Shown here piece by piece: positions 9,701 to 17,360 of a DNA stretch of 42,773 bases (position 1 is the first letter of the stretch; every line of letters starts with the position of its first letter). The stretch is taken from positions 1 through 42,773 of IMG/VR virus record IMGVR_UViG_3300008262_000112; one strand, given 5' to 3'. Source of the stretch: a virus. Position numbers and translations under genes: made by a program. The notes under the pieces were generated by a model. The model ran no database searches. It saw only the letters and a program-made list of their open reading frames with translations, and was not told the origin of the DNA.

Positions 9701-11406
9701 TTAGCATTAGGATTACGAGGTCCTCGTTCAACTTGTTCACAAGCATAACGAATTGTTTTCCAAGGCTTATCTAAAGTTTTTCCATATATAGGGGCAGGGA
9801 TGTCTTCCCCAGTTGGGCTCACATAATAAGCGTGATCGGCGGTGCCCCATGATACCCACTCAGGAATACTGTCAGCACTTACACGTAGAATTTGCCCTTC
9901 TTGTCCAATAGGTAATCGAGTAGGTCCTGCACCTCCAAAATATACCATGTCGCCTAGAGTAGTAAGTACAGAAGTTTCACTACCAACATTAAACAAATTC
10001 CAATAGATATTAGTAATATCTAAATCTGGTCGACTGTTTGCTTGGCCTCCGCCAGTTGCTCCCACTGTGGAAACATCATCACCTTCTGATCTGTGTGCTA
10101 ATACGCAGATATAAACGTTTGAGCCATATCTTACTGTGTCGCCTATAACGTATTCGGCATCGTCGCTCCATAGGTCTCTCCAGTTAACGCCTGCGGTTAA
10201 CTGTGACCAATAGGCTGCATTAGGAGGTTTTGCTGCAGCAGTAACAGACATAGTGCCTGCGGCAGTAGTCGGAGTAAAAATTGCTCCGGCTGGAGTGTTA
10301 CTGATAGTAAAATTAAATCCGTCAATAACTTGTCTTACATAGTATGTACCGTTGGTAAACACATTACCAAAAGTAGTACCTGTAAATTTAACAGCCATGT
10401 TAGCAACCATGCCTGTAGTACTGGCTACTGTAATATATTTTGTACTAACATCGGTTGCTGATGCAGTTGTTGTTATAGCTGGAGCATCTGTAGTGGCTAG
10501 ATATGTATAACCATTAAGTTTTACAACTTCGCCTATTTTGTATGAGGTAGAAATTGACCAGTCAGATTGATACTTTAACCCTTCTGAGAATAAATCCCAG
10601 TTAGCTGTACCTACTAGAGGATTTGAATTTGTATGCTGCGTCTTAGCTACATATTGATTTCCGCCATAACGAACAACGTCACCTGGCTGGTAAGCAGCTC
10701 CGCTACTCCATGTGTTTTCAAATTCTAAACCTTCTACAAACTGTGACCAGTTTGCAGTGTCGCCTGCAAATGTTGCGCCAGCACTATGTTGTGTTGTACA
10801 AATCCAAAGGCCGCCGCCATACTTCACTACATCGTTTAACTTATAACGTGTAAGAGTAATCCATGTATCTTTATATTCTATACCAGAATTGAATACGTCC
10901 CAGTTAGCTATATTATTTTCAAGACCTAATGCAACAGTAGCGGCACTAGTATGACCTAAGTTACAAACATATGTATAACCGCCGTACTTAACTAGATCAT
11001 TTAATTTGTATCGTGTAGAAACAGTCCAGTCGCCTTTCCAGTCAAATCCTTCGGCAAATATGTCCCACTTGCTGGAATCATTCTCTAATCCCGAGGATGC
11101 TGTTGAAGCACTAGTGTGTCCTAAATTACATAAGTAGACATTTCCACCGTATTTGACCGTATCACCAATTCGATATGCAGTAGAGATAGTCCACGACCCC
11201 CGCCATGCTTGGCCGTCAGTCATTAAATTCCACTTTGATGGAACAAAGTTTAAATCTGTATTGAAGTCAGCAGCAGATATATGACCAACTACACAAATAT
11301 AGGTTTTACCACCATATCGTATAACATCATCTTTTAGGTATGTGATGCCTGTCGACCAGTCATCTTTCCATACAAATTTAATTCTACCTAGTTTAAACTC
11401 TGCCAT
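3775..11406 (-). CDS. Giant multidomain tail-fibre/receptor-binding protein (2543 aa)
   Basis: The domain order is visible directly. Residues about 12-475 hold seven W...Y..GD.V.YGG..Y.C...H.S modules like chitin-binding (CBM5/12) modules; the sixth is split by an insert. From about 525 a right-handed beta-helix/DUF1565-like core begins (YYVSPTGED, PWKTIRYA, GRYREVLPIIVP). It is interrupted by four C-x-RD...D..YD helical modules (near 612, 912, 1157 and 1372). A highly conserved segment follows around 1480-1560 (TSRSPYVQN, NKSITSNDFTQVISDG). Residues about 1865-2185 form an Asp-box propeller. Near 2409 is TDQDGNFRVGD, shared with all the giants. It is a virion surface protein in the host-recognition apparatus, paralogous to the 1836-aa protein. 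Ribosome-binding site GAGGTG. Exact placement (fibre, baseplate wedge or collar) is unknown. Confidence 0.75.
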   Translation of the reverse strand: MAEFKLGRIKFVWKDDWSTGITYLKDDVIRYGGKTYICVVGHISAADFNTDLNFVPSKWNLMTDGQAWRGSWTISTAYRIGDTVKYGGNVYLCNLGHTSASTASSGLENDSSKWDIFAEGFDWKGDWTVSTRYKLNDLVKYGGYTYVCNLGHTSAATVALGLENNIANWDVFNSGIEYKDTWITLTRYKLNDVVKYGGGLWICTTQHSAGATFAGDTANWSQFVEGLEFENTWSSGAAYQPGDVVRYGGNQYVAKTQHTNSNPLVGTANWDLFSEGLKYQSDWSISTSYKIGEVVKLNGYTYLATTDAPAITTTASATDVSTKYITVASTTGMVANMAVKFTGTTFGNVFTNGTYYVRQVIDGFNFTISNTPAGAIFTPTTAAGTMSVTAAAKPPNAAYWSQLTAGVNWRDLWSDDAEYVIGDTVRYGSNVYICVLAHRSEGDDVSTVGATGGGQANSRPDLDITNIYWNLFNVGSETSVLTTLGDMVYFGGAGPTRLPIGQEGQILRVSADSIPEWVSWGTADHAYYVSPTGEDIPAPIYGKTLDKPWKTIRYACEQVERGPRNPNAKRLLELNTPFIQREVTEWIDRQVTTNTAPFTTSFVYAQDRCERDVGLVIDALLYDIGHGGNVKSRGAALAYVNAITEDNPGVYVNLAAEADEDIAAYNYMLTVIESVLNNEAPAVNYQVLNGDNSTAVVPQYIDTNYTAEAGAMTAITELVTIITDALADQNADNIPARYAPNNLIQVRTGRYREVLPIIVPAETCVMGDELRSTNAGPAGSLVSRYDTKYSIGSLGRLETVAGQIVLGTNVTESPGNTSIQYNGWPLATAQQATSVQQLVRTMQHKIDYNLGTTVLFNYPNPTGYNSSYLIGYGDARTLLKENKEFMQAEIIAFITATYPGIKYSKTICKRDVGYVVDAMVYDLTYGGSTQTLNAGLAYFDGVGSTLMIDSTELTATIASYNRLKTVMQQIIINTTVTRSATNDAVQFTDSALTTGSSASSFIGANIDIITAILTGGATTFRPNLTVTSITSTNTLNTTGAHGLAAGDLIVPRVTAFGLTADIRYYVLASGLTGTAFQVSTSFGGTLVGSLTNGSGLSFIVDTEDRPIATDSVTTTTALITAYTTLSAAVGTIVTSMTSFITANYPTLSYNSAKCQRDARIILDAVGYDFMFNSNFQTIKAAYAYLRSSASDVFSLNQKAATRAAFSYVKTLAKSNVGGDATAQARIETLMTTLDDILFGATNEGSSCVDGFANIYYAVLQLERNRDYMVNEISAYIASTYTGTVTATTSGSNILTISDTSWLQRNTIISFSGAVFGNVDAGIQYYVQNVVSPTTFKIAAAANGTTPINLATVPSGSMTVSLFYDTAACERDVNAYIDAIKYDLKYPGNYKSLLAARYYSNAVAGSLEEDMYYLRNGTGLRNQTLADLSGDLLAPNAYGTSRVSAGAYASLDPGWGPADFSTWITSRSPYVQNVTTFGTAAIGQKVDGSLHNGGNKSITSNDFTQVISDGIGAWITNNARAELVSVFSYYSHIGYLAENGGRIRGTNGNNSYGDFGSVAEGFDSTETPNTAVVDNKQFRAEVGSVLTNSVDTVYQFEFNNAGTDYTAATWAISGAGINAATEQDEFRDGAVFQVRLLDNIDDSTDAPEADGNYGGIDYISNANTAQGGTATQITIAATDSEISAAYVGMKVYLTGGSGAGQFGIIATYNAGTKIATVTRETTGAAGWDHVVSGTTIVSPDASTTYIIEPRISFTSPSYSTNARTTASTLTWVDTKYAPITKLYTSVTGTTSGSGLSASFNVTRKNTKYSFVDIINAGTGYARLDTITLAGTNLGGASTTNDITITITSVNSITGAIQAFEFSGYAAGGNFVALATGTNTVDTSANGTTWTARTGVLAANTTWIAMAEGALTATETAGSFVTGRAYQILTLGNTLWTSIGASANIVGTRFIATGTGGATTGTAAPIANHLVAIASGGTTGTTYSVDGGVTWAAGGALPAGSYTAIAYGNGRWVAIATGSSVNAYSTNGGITWTAGGTGAALTSAAWTGIAYGGGKFVAVASGGTTSAYSTNGGVNWIAATGLASSNWQSISWGNNRFVAVSNTSGTAAAYSLNGITWTASTLPATAQWTRIAYGQGVFLAVSQSTQAASSEDGINWTSRTTSTAANGFSGVAHGNPNQSGIWVAVQRSTAGTVASSILVGATTRARAYVSNNKIFAIRLLEPGSGYTVAPTITITDPNNIYEAPTSVRIGNGALANPSFTNRGVGYLSASVELDTGDGYASNFQSGQFIAVKRLTSEPVSGSNVVFGHLPNQTFKLVNIVSLAGLYDGSYSAFFQVSPDVSLFDSPNDAVSVSTRIRYSQVRLTGHDFLDIGTGNLSETNYPNTPTQEPVQDNETVESNGGRVFFTSTDQDGNFRVGDLFTIEQSTGIATLNADAFNISGLQEITLGAVSLGGSSATISEFSTDPFFTANSDNIVPTQRAIKAYITSQIGGGGAALNVNSVTAGFIQISGSQITTTTGGTILMKATFNFQGGVRGLPTALSYFLT
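4852..5814 (-). repeat. Asp-box (BNR-like) beta-propeller repeats in the 2543-aa protein
   Basis: Seven units of the form W..IAYG.GRFVAVA....AYS.NGG.TW can be read (coordinates approximate), for example YSVDGGVTW, YSTNGGITW and SEDGINW. The S-x-D/N-x-G-x-x-W core is the Asp-box of sialidase-type and Vps10-type propellers. Between the first and second units lies a foreign-looking domain (SFVTGRAYQILTLGNT...GTRFIATGTG), a repeat type common in phage structural proteins. No sialidase catalytic residues are apparent, so binding is more likely than hydrolysis. Confidence 0.65.
7147..9585 (-). repeat. Fourfold C-x-RD helical module in the 2543-aa protein
   Basis: Four diverged copies of a module with the signature C-(E/K/Q)-R-D-(V/A)...(I/V/L)-D-A...YD...G-N-x-x-S/T...A-x-x-Y occur near residues 612, 912, 1157 and 1372: CERDVGLVIDALLYD, CKRDVGYVVDAMVYD, CQRDARIILDAVGYD and CERDVNAYIDAIKYD. 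The 1836-aa paralogue has one copy only, lacking the Cys (VDIKRYIDAWITD). The copies sit as predicted helical insertions in the beta-helix region and account for much of the length difference between the two proteins. Confidence 0.65.
9982..11373 (-). repeat. Seven chitin-binding-like (CBM5/12) modules, N-terminus of the 2543-aa protein
   Basis: Each unit is about 50-70 residues: W + S/T.. Y..GD.V.YGG..Y.C...H.S ... W + hydrophobic-x-x-G, for example SWTISTAYRIGDTVKYGG. The aromatic pattern is that of carbohydrate-binding module families 5/12, which bind chitin and other beta-glycans. Coordinates are approximate. The sixth unit is interrupted after YTYLATTDA by an insert with a ...GTYYVRQV... 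core, and that insert type recurs twice further on in the protein. Confidence 0.65.
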
Positions 11407-11434
11407 TATTCACCTCAATTTTATGGAGCTCTTG

Positions 11435-11442
11435 TATTTAGC
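11435..11442 (-). promoter_or_regulatory. Putative T4-type late promoter (GCTAAATA)
   Basis: Reading the minus strand, GCTAAATAC lies 28 bases upstream of the 2543-aa gene, followed by a GAGGTG ribosome-binding site. T4 late promoters have a single -10 box, TATAAATA. The variant CTAAATA recurs at equivalent positions before two other giant fibre genes (21507 and 25042), which argues against chance. Confidence 0.5.
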
Positions 11443-11445
11443 AAC

Positions 11446-14400
11446 TCAAACATTATCTTTAAACGAACGATAAAATAGAGAAGATGCTACCATCATTCCG
11501 TTAACACCTATGCCAGCCCCAGCAAAATTTGCCATAACAGGAATATCAATAGTTAGTTGAGCAGAATTGTCAATTAAATTAGGTCCTACCCTAACTGTAC
11601 CGGCAATAAAGCTAGATGTTAATAGATCAGAACCACCAATATTTAATCTAGTAGCCAAATATGATTTTATAGCACGTTGTGTTGGTACAATGTTGTTAGA
11701 ATCTGCAATGAATAACGCATCAGTTGAAAATTCTCTAACAACTGCTCCTGATCCGCCTAATCGCACACCGCCTAACGCCAATTCTGTTAGTCCGTTTAGT
11801 TCAAAGAAGTCAGCACTGATAGTAACAATACCAGTTGCTTGTTCTACTGCAAATAATTCACCAGTTCTAAAATTACCACTTTGATCGGTACTTGTGTAGA
11901 AAACTCTACCTCCGTTTAATTCTTGAACTTCATTTTCTGGTGCTGATGTATAATTACCTGTAGAATATAATGTTGGATAATTTGTTTCTTCAAAATTTCC
12001 AGTTCCTATATCTAAGAAATCGTGTCCTGTAATTCGAACTTGACTGTATTTTTCGCGTATTTCGACTTCTGTATTTTCTAAAAACTCATCGTCATATGTT
12101 ATTAACGGACTTACTTGGAATGTAGATCGTAATGTTTCGTTTTCAGGAGTTACTTCTATACCTGTTACAACCACGGTATAAACATTGTCTGAGCCGCCAA
12201 ATCTAAACTGAGCTCCAGGTCCGGGAATTCTCTCAAGACCACTTAATGTAACAAAACGACCTCTTGGAATAATATCAGCAAATCCGTCCCCAATTACAGA
12301 TATAACTGTTGTACTAGTTCTATAAGCATTGCCTCTATTTAAGAAAGTTGGTTGCGCTAATACTCCGTCTGCTATTCTTGGATTCACATATGCATTAGAA
12401 GTATTGTTAGGATCTGTAAAAGTAACAGTAGGTGCCGATGTATAACCAGACCCTGGTTCCCATAATTTAATTTGAGCTATGTTTCCGCTTTCAACTACTG
12501 CTCTTCCTAGAGTTCTAGCACCAGTAAATATTCTGTTTATGTCACTGCTTGATGTTGTAGGAGCTGCAATCCACATAGGTTGATTATTTGATACTGTAGA
12601 GTCTCCTAGTGTTACATCAGGATTTCCAAATCCAATAACACCCCATCGATGTGATTCTGTTAAAGTTCTGCTAGTCCAAACAATACCGTCGTATGATGTA
12701 GCTGCAAATGTTGTCGGTCCGGCAGTTGATGTTTCACATACAGCAAAGAACACACCTTGACCGTATCTTATTTGTTTCCAGTACATTTCTGTTGCGCTAG
12801 GTTGAGGCATCCCTGCAGAAGTAGTATACCATTGTAGGCCGTCAAAACTGTATGATACGTCGCCCGATGTAGAAACTGTAACAAATCTTCCGTTACCGTA
12901 GACAATACTAGACCAATCTTCTGGAGAAGAATCTTGCACCTCTAACACAGACGAAGTCCATGTCCATAAAGTTGTAGTTGCATTATAAGACCCAACCGCT
13001 ACAGCATTACTACTGTTAGCAATTGCTACAAATTTACCTTTACCGTAGGCAACATCTTTCCACTCGTTCAATGTCGAGTCACCTATAGTAGGCAATGTAG
13101 TTGTTAACCAATTCGTACCATCGAGTGTATATGCAGCGTCAAGGGTACTACTTGATACTGCAAGGAATACTCCAGTTGTATTGTCTGTAGCTAAACCGTA
13201 TACTACACTGTTCCAAGTTGCCGTTGAGGGTAATGTTGTTGTAGTCCATGAAATTCCATTAGTAGAAAGCACAGCATTTGAACTATTATATTGTACTGCT
13301 ACAAATTTATAATTCCCGTATGCAATAGATGACCAGTTACCATTAAACGGTAATGGAGAGGATAACCAATTAGATCCGTTTGAAGAATATGCGCTAGAGC
13401 TTCCGTTGTTAGGAGTCATAACAAATCTTCCGCTGGATGCAGTGCCCTCATATTCAAAAGTTAAGATTGAATTAGTGCTGTCATCTGAAATTGATTTTAC
13501 TGTAATAGTAATATCGTGTTCTATAGTTAATCCGCCGACGTTTGCTCCGTTAATAGTAATAATTTGTTCATCTTCGTAGCCAGCTCCGCCATTTAATAAA
13601 GTTACAATATATGATCTTCCGGATTTAGTAACATTCCAAGTAGCAGTAAGTGGTGCAACATCAATCGTTGTACCTAACCCAACTGTTCCGCCAACTCCGG
13701 TATACACTTCTAAAGTTTCTCCGTAGACTACTGCTGCCCATGACGCAGTAGTTGGTGAAGATACTAGTTCAGCAGTAAAAGAAGGAGCACTAAATGTTAC
13801 TCTTGGTTCAAAGAGATATCTAGTACCAGTTGTTAGTAAATCTTTAATAGGAGTTCCTGGAATAACATGATCCCATCCTGGCTGATTGTCACTTTCTCTA
13901 TATACTGTAACTAATTTTAAACCTTCATCATATGCTTGAACATATCCGTATTGGCCAGTTCCTTCACCACTAGTTAATATAACTCTAGTACCTAACAATG
14001 TTTGTTCGGTATTTTGATCGTTTGTAGCTAAAGTAATTGTTAATCTGTCCCCGTACTGAGCATTGTTACCTGCAAGTATGTAATCGCCGGCACCTTCCAT
14101 GCCTGAAGGATTTCCAGGTGCATTTCTTACCTGCGCTTCAAATACTGCATTATCTCTATATTCTTCTTGTATTAAACTGGCGCCAGTTCCTGATCCAATA
14201 ATTGTATATACTGCATTAGAATAGTTTTGTCCTGCATTTGAAAATTCTACTACTAAAATTTCATCATTAATTTCTCCGGCAAATGCATTTGCAATTTGCG
14301 CTTCTTCGGTACGGTTATTTACATATCCGTATGCAGGTGTCTCTGTAGGATCGTTTGCATCTGCAATAGTACCGTAAGTTCCGTAAGAACTATTACCATT

Positions 14401-16956
14401 AGTTGCACGAATAATTCCACCGTCTTCTGCAAACATACCAATGTGTGCATAATAAGTAAACACGGACACAAGTTCTGCTCGGCCGCCATTTAGTACATGG
14501 GCGCCAATTCCGTCTGATATAACTTGTGTAAAATCGTTTGATGTAATAGATTTATTACCACCGTTGTGCAAATTACCGTCGACTTTTTGGCCCGTAGCAG
14601 CAGTACCGAACGTTGTTACGTTTTGTATGTATGAAGATCTTGATGTTATCCAACAATCTTCGTGAGCTGGGCCCCATCCTGGATCAAGAGAAACAAACGA
14701 GCCGCCGTTAGGCCTTTGATACAATTCAAATTGGAGTTGTGGAGACAACTCTCCTGTTAACCCAGATAATGTTACATTGCGTATACCCGAACTGTCGCGT
14801 ACATAAAACATATCTTCTGATGCAGACCCAATAATATCATTTGCATACCATCTTGCTTCTAAAAGAGAGTTATAATTTCCAGTATATGTAATATCTGTTA
14901 TCCAAGCATCTATATATCTTTTAATATCTACCCTACGACGAGCTTCATCGTATTGATAAGACGGAACTAACTCGTTAATAAATGCTACTCCTTCTGCTGC
15001 TAAAAAATCTTTGTTAGATTCAAGAATTTCTTTTGCATTAGAATAAGTTGTAGAATCAGTGGGGGTCATTGTACCTGTTAATGAAGGCGGAACTCCAACG
15101 CCGAGTATTCTGCTGTTGATATAAGTTTTCATATCAACTATGATATTTTTAATTTCTGTTGCTACTGGTATTGTGCTGTAATCTAAAGGACTTGCTGGTA
15201 TATATTGCGTTTCTAAATTTGTTACACTTTTTGTAATTTGTATACCGGTGAGTATGCTTTGAATTATATCATAAAATCTATCAAGAATAACAATAATAGC
15301 AGGTCTATCATCAAATCTTTCTACGCTAGGATCATTAGGTTTAATTGTTGTAGAACGTAATTCAGCACCATCGATAGCAGTATTTTTTGGAACAATTATT
15401 GGTAAAACTTCTTTATAGATACCTGGCCAAATTTTAATAGTTGTAGTTCCGAGATACCCGTCATTGGCCTTCCTAGCGGCAAAATGAACTGTTTTCCAAG
15501 GTTTAAAATAATTTACACCTCTATTCACATCAGTGTCATCGTCTATACCATCTGTGCGTACATGGAATATTCTAGTTAAAGTTCCCCATGTGCTATAATC
15601 TGCTACACTATTAGTTTCTACTTTTAAAACATCATCTTCTATACCAATAGCAATTCTTGTTGCGCCAACTGTACTGCCGTCGTTAGCTACGGTTCTTGAC
15701 AGTCCGTATATTAATAAATCTCCCGGATACTGTGTGCCTATATCACCACCGGCAATTAACATGTTCCAGTAATTGTAGCCCGAACCGTTATCTCCAGGAT
15801 ATGAATTGTCTACTGACAAATGACTAACATTACAAATATAAGTGCTACCAATATGATAAACTATATCGTTTATTTCATATTCTGTTGCTGTTACCCAATT
15901 ACCTTTCCATTCTTGTCCAGGTGCTAGTAATTCCCAATTTGACAGATCTAAATAATCTAAGCTACTTCCGTCTGCTACTGTATTAACTAATGCTACATAA
16001 AGTTGGCCGCCTCGACGGACTAGATCGCCTGCTTTGTAATTTTCAGTGCTGTTCCAGGTTCCTGCAAGCGTTGTAGCTTTTGTAATTAATGTCCAGTTAG
16101 GATTGCCTACACTATATGTTTCAGATTCTCCAGGCTCGCTGTTTATGTTGTTTGCGCTGCTTACATAAACATAACCGCCGTGTCTAACAACATCTCCAAT
16201 AGCATAATATGCAGTATTGCTCCAATTATTATAAAAATTAAGTCCTCTTAACTCTGTAATAAAATTGTTATTATCAACATTTCCGGCAACACTAGACGAA
16301 GTATGTTCTTCTGTACAGCGTAGTAAACTGCCTCCGTACTTTACTAGATCATTGACTCTATATCTAGTGTTTATTGTGTATGTCCCAACAAATTTTATGT
16401 TGTCGTAAACAATTTCCCATGTTTCAGCAGTGCTGTCATTAGTGCTGTCACCATCACCTATAACTATACCTTGTGCTGTAGTACCAGCAACATGCTCACG
16501 AATACATCTATAAACAATACCGTTGTACGCTACAACGTCTCCTACTTTATAAACAGAAGCAGAAGTCCACGTAGTGCGCCAATTGTTGCCTTCAATAAAA
16601 ATATCCCACTCTGTAATATTGGTTTCAAAATATAAAGATGAGGTATGCCCTACTGAGCATAGATATAAGTTTCCGCCAGCAATAACTATTTCGCCAGGGC
16701 CATAAATCGTTGAGCTAGCCCATACACCTCTAAATTTGTAGCCATCTGTTACTCTTACCCACGCAGCAGATACTTCAGTGTTTAACGGATCTGCGAGATA
16801 TGTTTGATCTGTATTAAAATTACCAGAAGTGTGTGGGCGTATGCAAGCCCAGCTTGACCCTGCATAAAAAACTATGTCATCTTCTATGTACGCAGTGGTT
16901 GTAGTCCAGTAACCTTTCCAACGATATCTAATTCGTGGTATATTAAATTCAGCCAT
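11446..16956 (-). CDS. Giant multidomain tail-fibre/receptor-binding protein (1836 aa)
   Basis: A paralogue of the 2543-aa protein with the same order of parts. Seven CBM5/12-like modules occupy residues about 10-405 (AYIEDDIVFYAG, VYKVGDVVAYNG, YRVNDLVKYGG). A beta-helix core follows (HVRTDGIDD, FKPWKTVHFA, GIYKEVLPIIVP) with one helical module (VDIKRYIDAWITD). Then come the conserved TSRSSYIQN and NKSITSNDFTQVISDGIGA segment, a seven-unit Asp-box propeller at about 1179-1462, TDQSGNFRTGE near 1692, and a C-terminal REFSTDALFIADSNNIVPTQRA tail motif also present in the larger paralogue. It lacks the extra helical copies and inserts of its partner. It probably forms part of the same host-contact structure. 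The ribosome-binding site is weak (CTGGAA), with a late promoter just upstream. Confidence 0.75.
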   Translation of the reverse strand: MAEFNIPRIRYRWKGYWTTTTAYIEDDIVFYAGSSWACIRPHTSGNFNTDQTYLADPLNTEVSAAWVRVTDGYKFRGVWASSTIYGPGEIVIAGGNLYLCSVGHTSSLYFETNITEWDIFIEGNNWRTTWTSASVYKVGDVVAYNGIVYRCIREHVAGTTAQGIVIGDGDSTNDSTAETWEIVYDNIKFVGTYTINTRYRVNDLVKYGGSLLRCTEEHTSSSVAGNVDNNNFITELRGLNFYNNWSNTAYYAIGDVVRHGGYVYVSSANNINSEPGESETYSVGNPNWTLITKATTLAGTWNSTENYKAGDLVRRGGQLYVALVNTVADGSSLDYLDLSNWELLAPGQEWKGNWVTATEYEINDIVYHIGSTYICNVSHLSVDNSYPGDNGSGYNYWNMLIAGGDIGTQYPGDLLIYGLSRTVANDGSTVGATRIAIGIEDDVLKVETNSVADYSTWGTLTRIFHVRTDGIDDDTDVNRGVNYFKPWKTVHFAARKANDGYLGTTTIKIWPGIYKEVLPIIVPKNTAIDGAELRSTTIKPNDPSVERFDDRPAIIVILDRFYDIIQSILTGIQITKSVTNLETQYIPASPLDYSTIPVATEIKNIIVDMKTYINSRILGVGVPPSLTGTMTPTDSTTYSNAKEILESNKDFLAAEGVAFINELVPSYQYDEARRRVDIKRYIDAWITDITYTGNYNSLLEARWYANDIIGSASEDMFYVRDSSGIRNVTLSGLTGELSPQLQFELYQRPNGGSFVSLDPGWGPAHEDCWITSRSSYIQNVTTFGTAATGQKVDGNLHNGGNKSITSNDFTQVISDGIGAHVLNGGRAELVSVFTYYAHIGMFAEDGGIIRATNGNSSYGTYGTIADANDPTETPAYGYVNNRTEEAQIANAFAGEINDEILVVEFSNAGQNYSNAVYTIIGSGTGASLIQEEYRDNAVFEAQVRNAPGNPSGMEGAGDYILAGNNAQYGDRLTITLATNDQNTEQTLLGTRVILTSGEGTGQYGYVQAYDEGLKLVTVYRESDNQPGWDHVIPGTPIKDLLTTGTRYLFEPRVTFSAPSFTAELVSSPTTASWAAVVYGETLEVYTGVGGTVGLGTTIDVAPLTATWNVTKSGRSYIVTLLNGGAGYEDEQIITINGANVGGLTIEHDITITVKSISDDSTNSILTFEYEGTASSGRFVMTPNNGSSSAYSSNGSNWLSSPLPFNGNWSSIAYGNYKFVAVQYNSSNAVLSTNGISWTTTTLPSTATWNSVVYGLATDNTTGVFLAVSSSTLDAAYTLDGTNWLTTTLPTIGDSTLNEWKDVAYGKGKFVAIANSSNAVAVGSYNATTTLWTWTSSVLEVQDSSPEDWSSIVYGNGRFVTVSTSGDVSYSFDGLQWYTTSAGMPQPSATEMYWKQIRYGQGVFFAVCETSTAGPTTFAATSYDGIVWTSRTLTESHRWGVIGFGNPDVTLGDSTVSNNQPMWIAAPTTSSSDINRIFTGARTLGRAVVESGNIAQIKLWEPGSGYTSAPTVTFTDPNNTSNAYVNPRIADGVLAQPTFLNRGNAYRTSTTVISVIGDGFADIIPRGRFVTLSGLERIPGPGAQFRFGGSDNVYTVVVTGIEVTPENETLRSTFQVSPLITYDDEFLENTEVEIREKYSQVRITGHDFLDIGTGNFEETNYPTLYSTGNYTSAPENEVQELNGGRVFYTSTDQSGNFRTGELFAVEQATGIVTISADFFELNGLTELALGGVRLGGSGAVVREFSTDALFIADSNNIVPTQRAIKSYLATRLNIGGSDLLTSSFIAGTVRVGPNLIDNSAQLTIDIPVMANFAGAGIGVNGMMVASSLFYRSFKDNV
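12571..13422 (-). repeat. Asp-box (BNR-like) beta-propeller repeats in the 1836-aa protein
   Basis: Six clear units of the type W..I.YG.G.FVAV.....YS.DG..W, plus a partial closing strand (MWIAAPTTSS), suggest one seven-blade ring. Examples are SSNGSNW, STNGISW, TLDGTNW, SFDGLQW and SYDGIVW. Unlike the paralogue, no foreign domain interrupts the first two blades. Coordinates are approximate. Confidence 0.6.
15742..16929 (-). repeat. Seven chitin-binding-like (CBM5/12) modules, N-terminus of the 1836-aa protein
   Basis: Seven successive units of the W...Y..GD.V..GG..Y.C...H pattern (for example TYTINTRYRVNDLVKYGG), each ending in W followed by a hydrophobic stretch and Gly. The number matches the paralogue, but none of the units is split by an insert. 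Several Cys of the Y-x-C position are replaced in units five and six (YVYVSSAN, QLYVALVN). Confidence 0.6.
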
Positions 16957-16983
16957 TATTATGTTCCAGATGTCTTGATACTA

Positions 16984-16991
16984 TATTTATA
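16984..16991 (-). promoter_or_regulatory. Putative T4-type late promoter (TATAAATA)
   Basis: An exact match to the T4 late -10 box on the minus strand, 28 bases before the 1836-aa gene and overlapping the last codons of the upstream 120-aa gene. The position and perfect consensus make this one of the best promoter candidates in the fibre block. Confidence 0.6.
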
Positions 16992-17349
16992 TACCGCTAG
17001 GATATGTATATTTTTGTCCGATCCTAACTATCAGTTGTCCTTCGTCGTTGATATAATAAAATAATGATCTATTATCCCATCTATATTGTTCGTAATTTAA
17101 CCCTTTCCAAACAATACTATGATTATCGTCACGACCTTCTGTAAAATCATATCCGTGTTCAAAATCTGGAAATGTTTCTCCTGAATCTATGGGTAGATTT
17201 ATTTCTAAGGAATCTGTCGGACTTAAAGTGTTTAATTTGCCCATGTATAAATCGCCATCTTCCGTCCTACGCAGTCCGTAAAAGTATTGCGGAGTTCCTC
17301 CGAGTACAGTATCATCTGATGATGTAAAAAAGTAGTTATTTCCTGCCAT
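16987..17349 (-). CDS. Small virion structural protein (120 aa), unrecognised
   Basis: Rich in Asp, Gly, Tyr and Phe. The recognisable text is a Y/F-rich N-terminus (NNYFFTSSDDTVLGG), a middle NLPIDSGETFPDFEHGYDF stretch, and a C-terminal WDNRSLFYYINDEGQLIVRIGQKY that reads as paired beta strands. A strong AAGGAGC ribosome-binding site precedes the ATG. It lies 11 bases after the 109-aa gene, and the two form the small-protein pair between the two giant pairs. Position suggests a fibre connector or cap. No family was recognised. Confidence 0.55.
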   Translation of the reverse strand: MAGNNYFFTSSDDTVLGGTPQYFYGLRRTEDGDLYMGKLNTLSPTDSLEINLPIDSGETFPDFEHGYDFTEGRDDNHSIVWKGLNYEQYRWDNRSLFYYINDEGQLIVRIGQKYTYPSGI

Positions 17350-17360
17350 AATTTTGCTCC

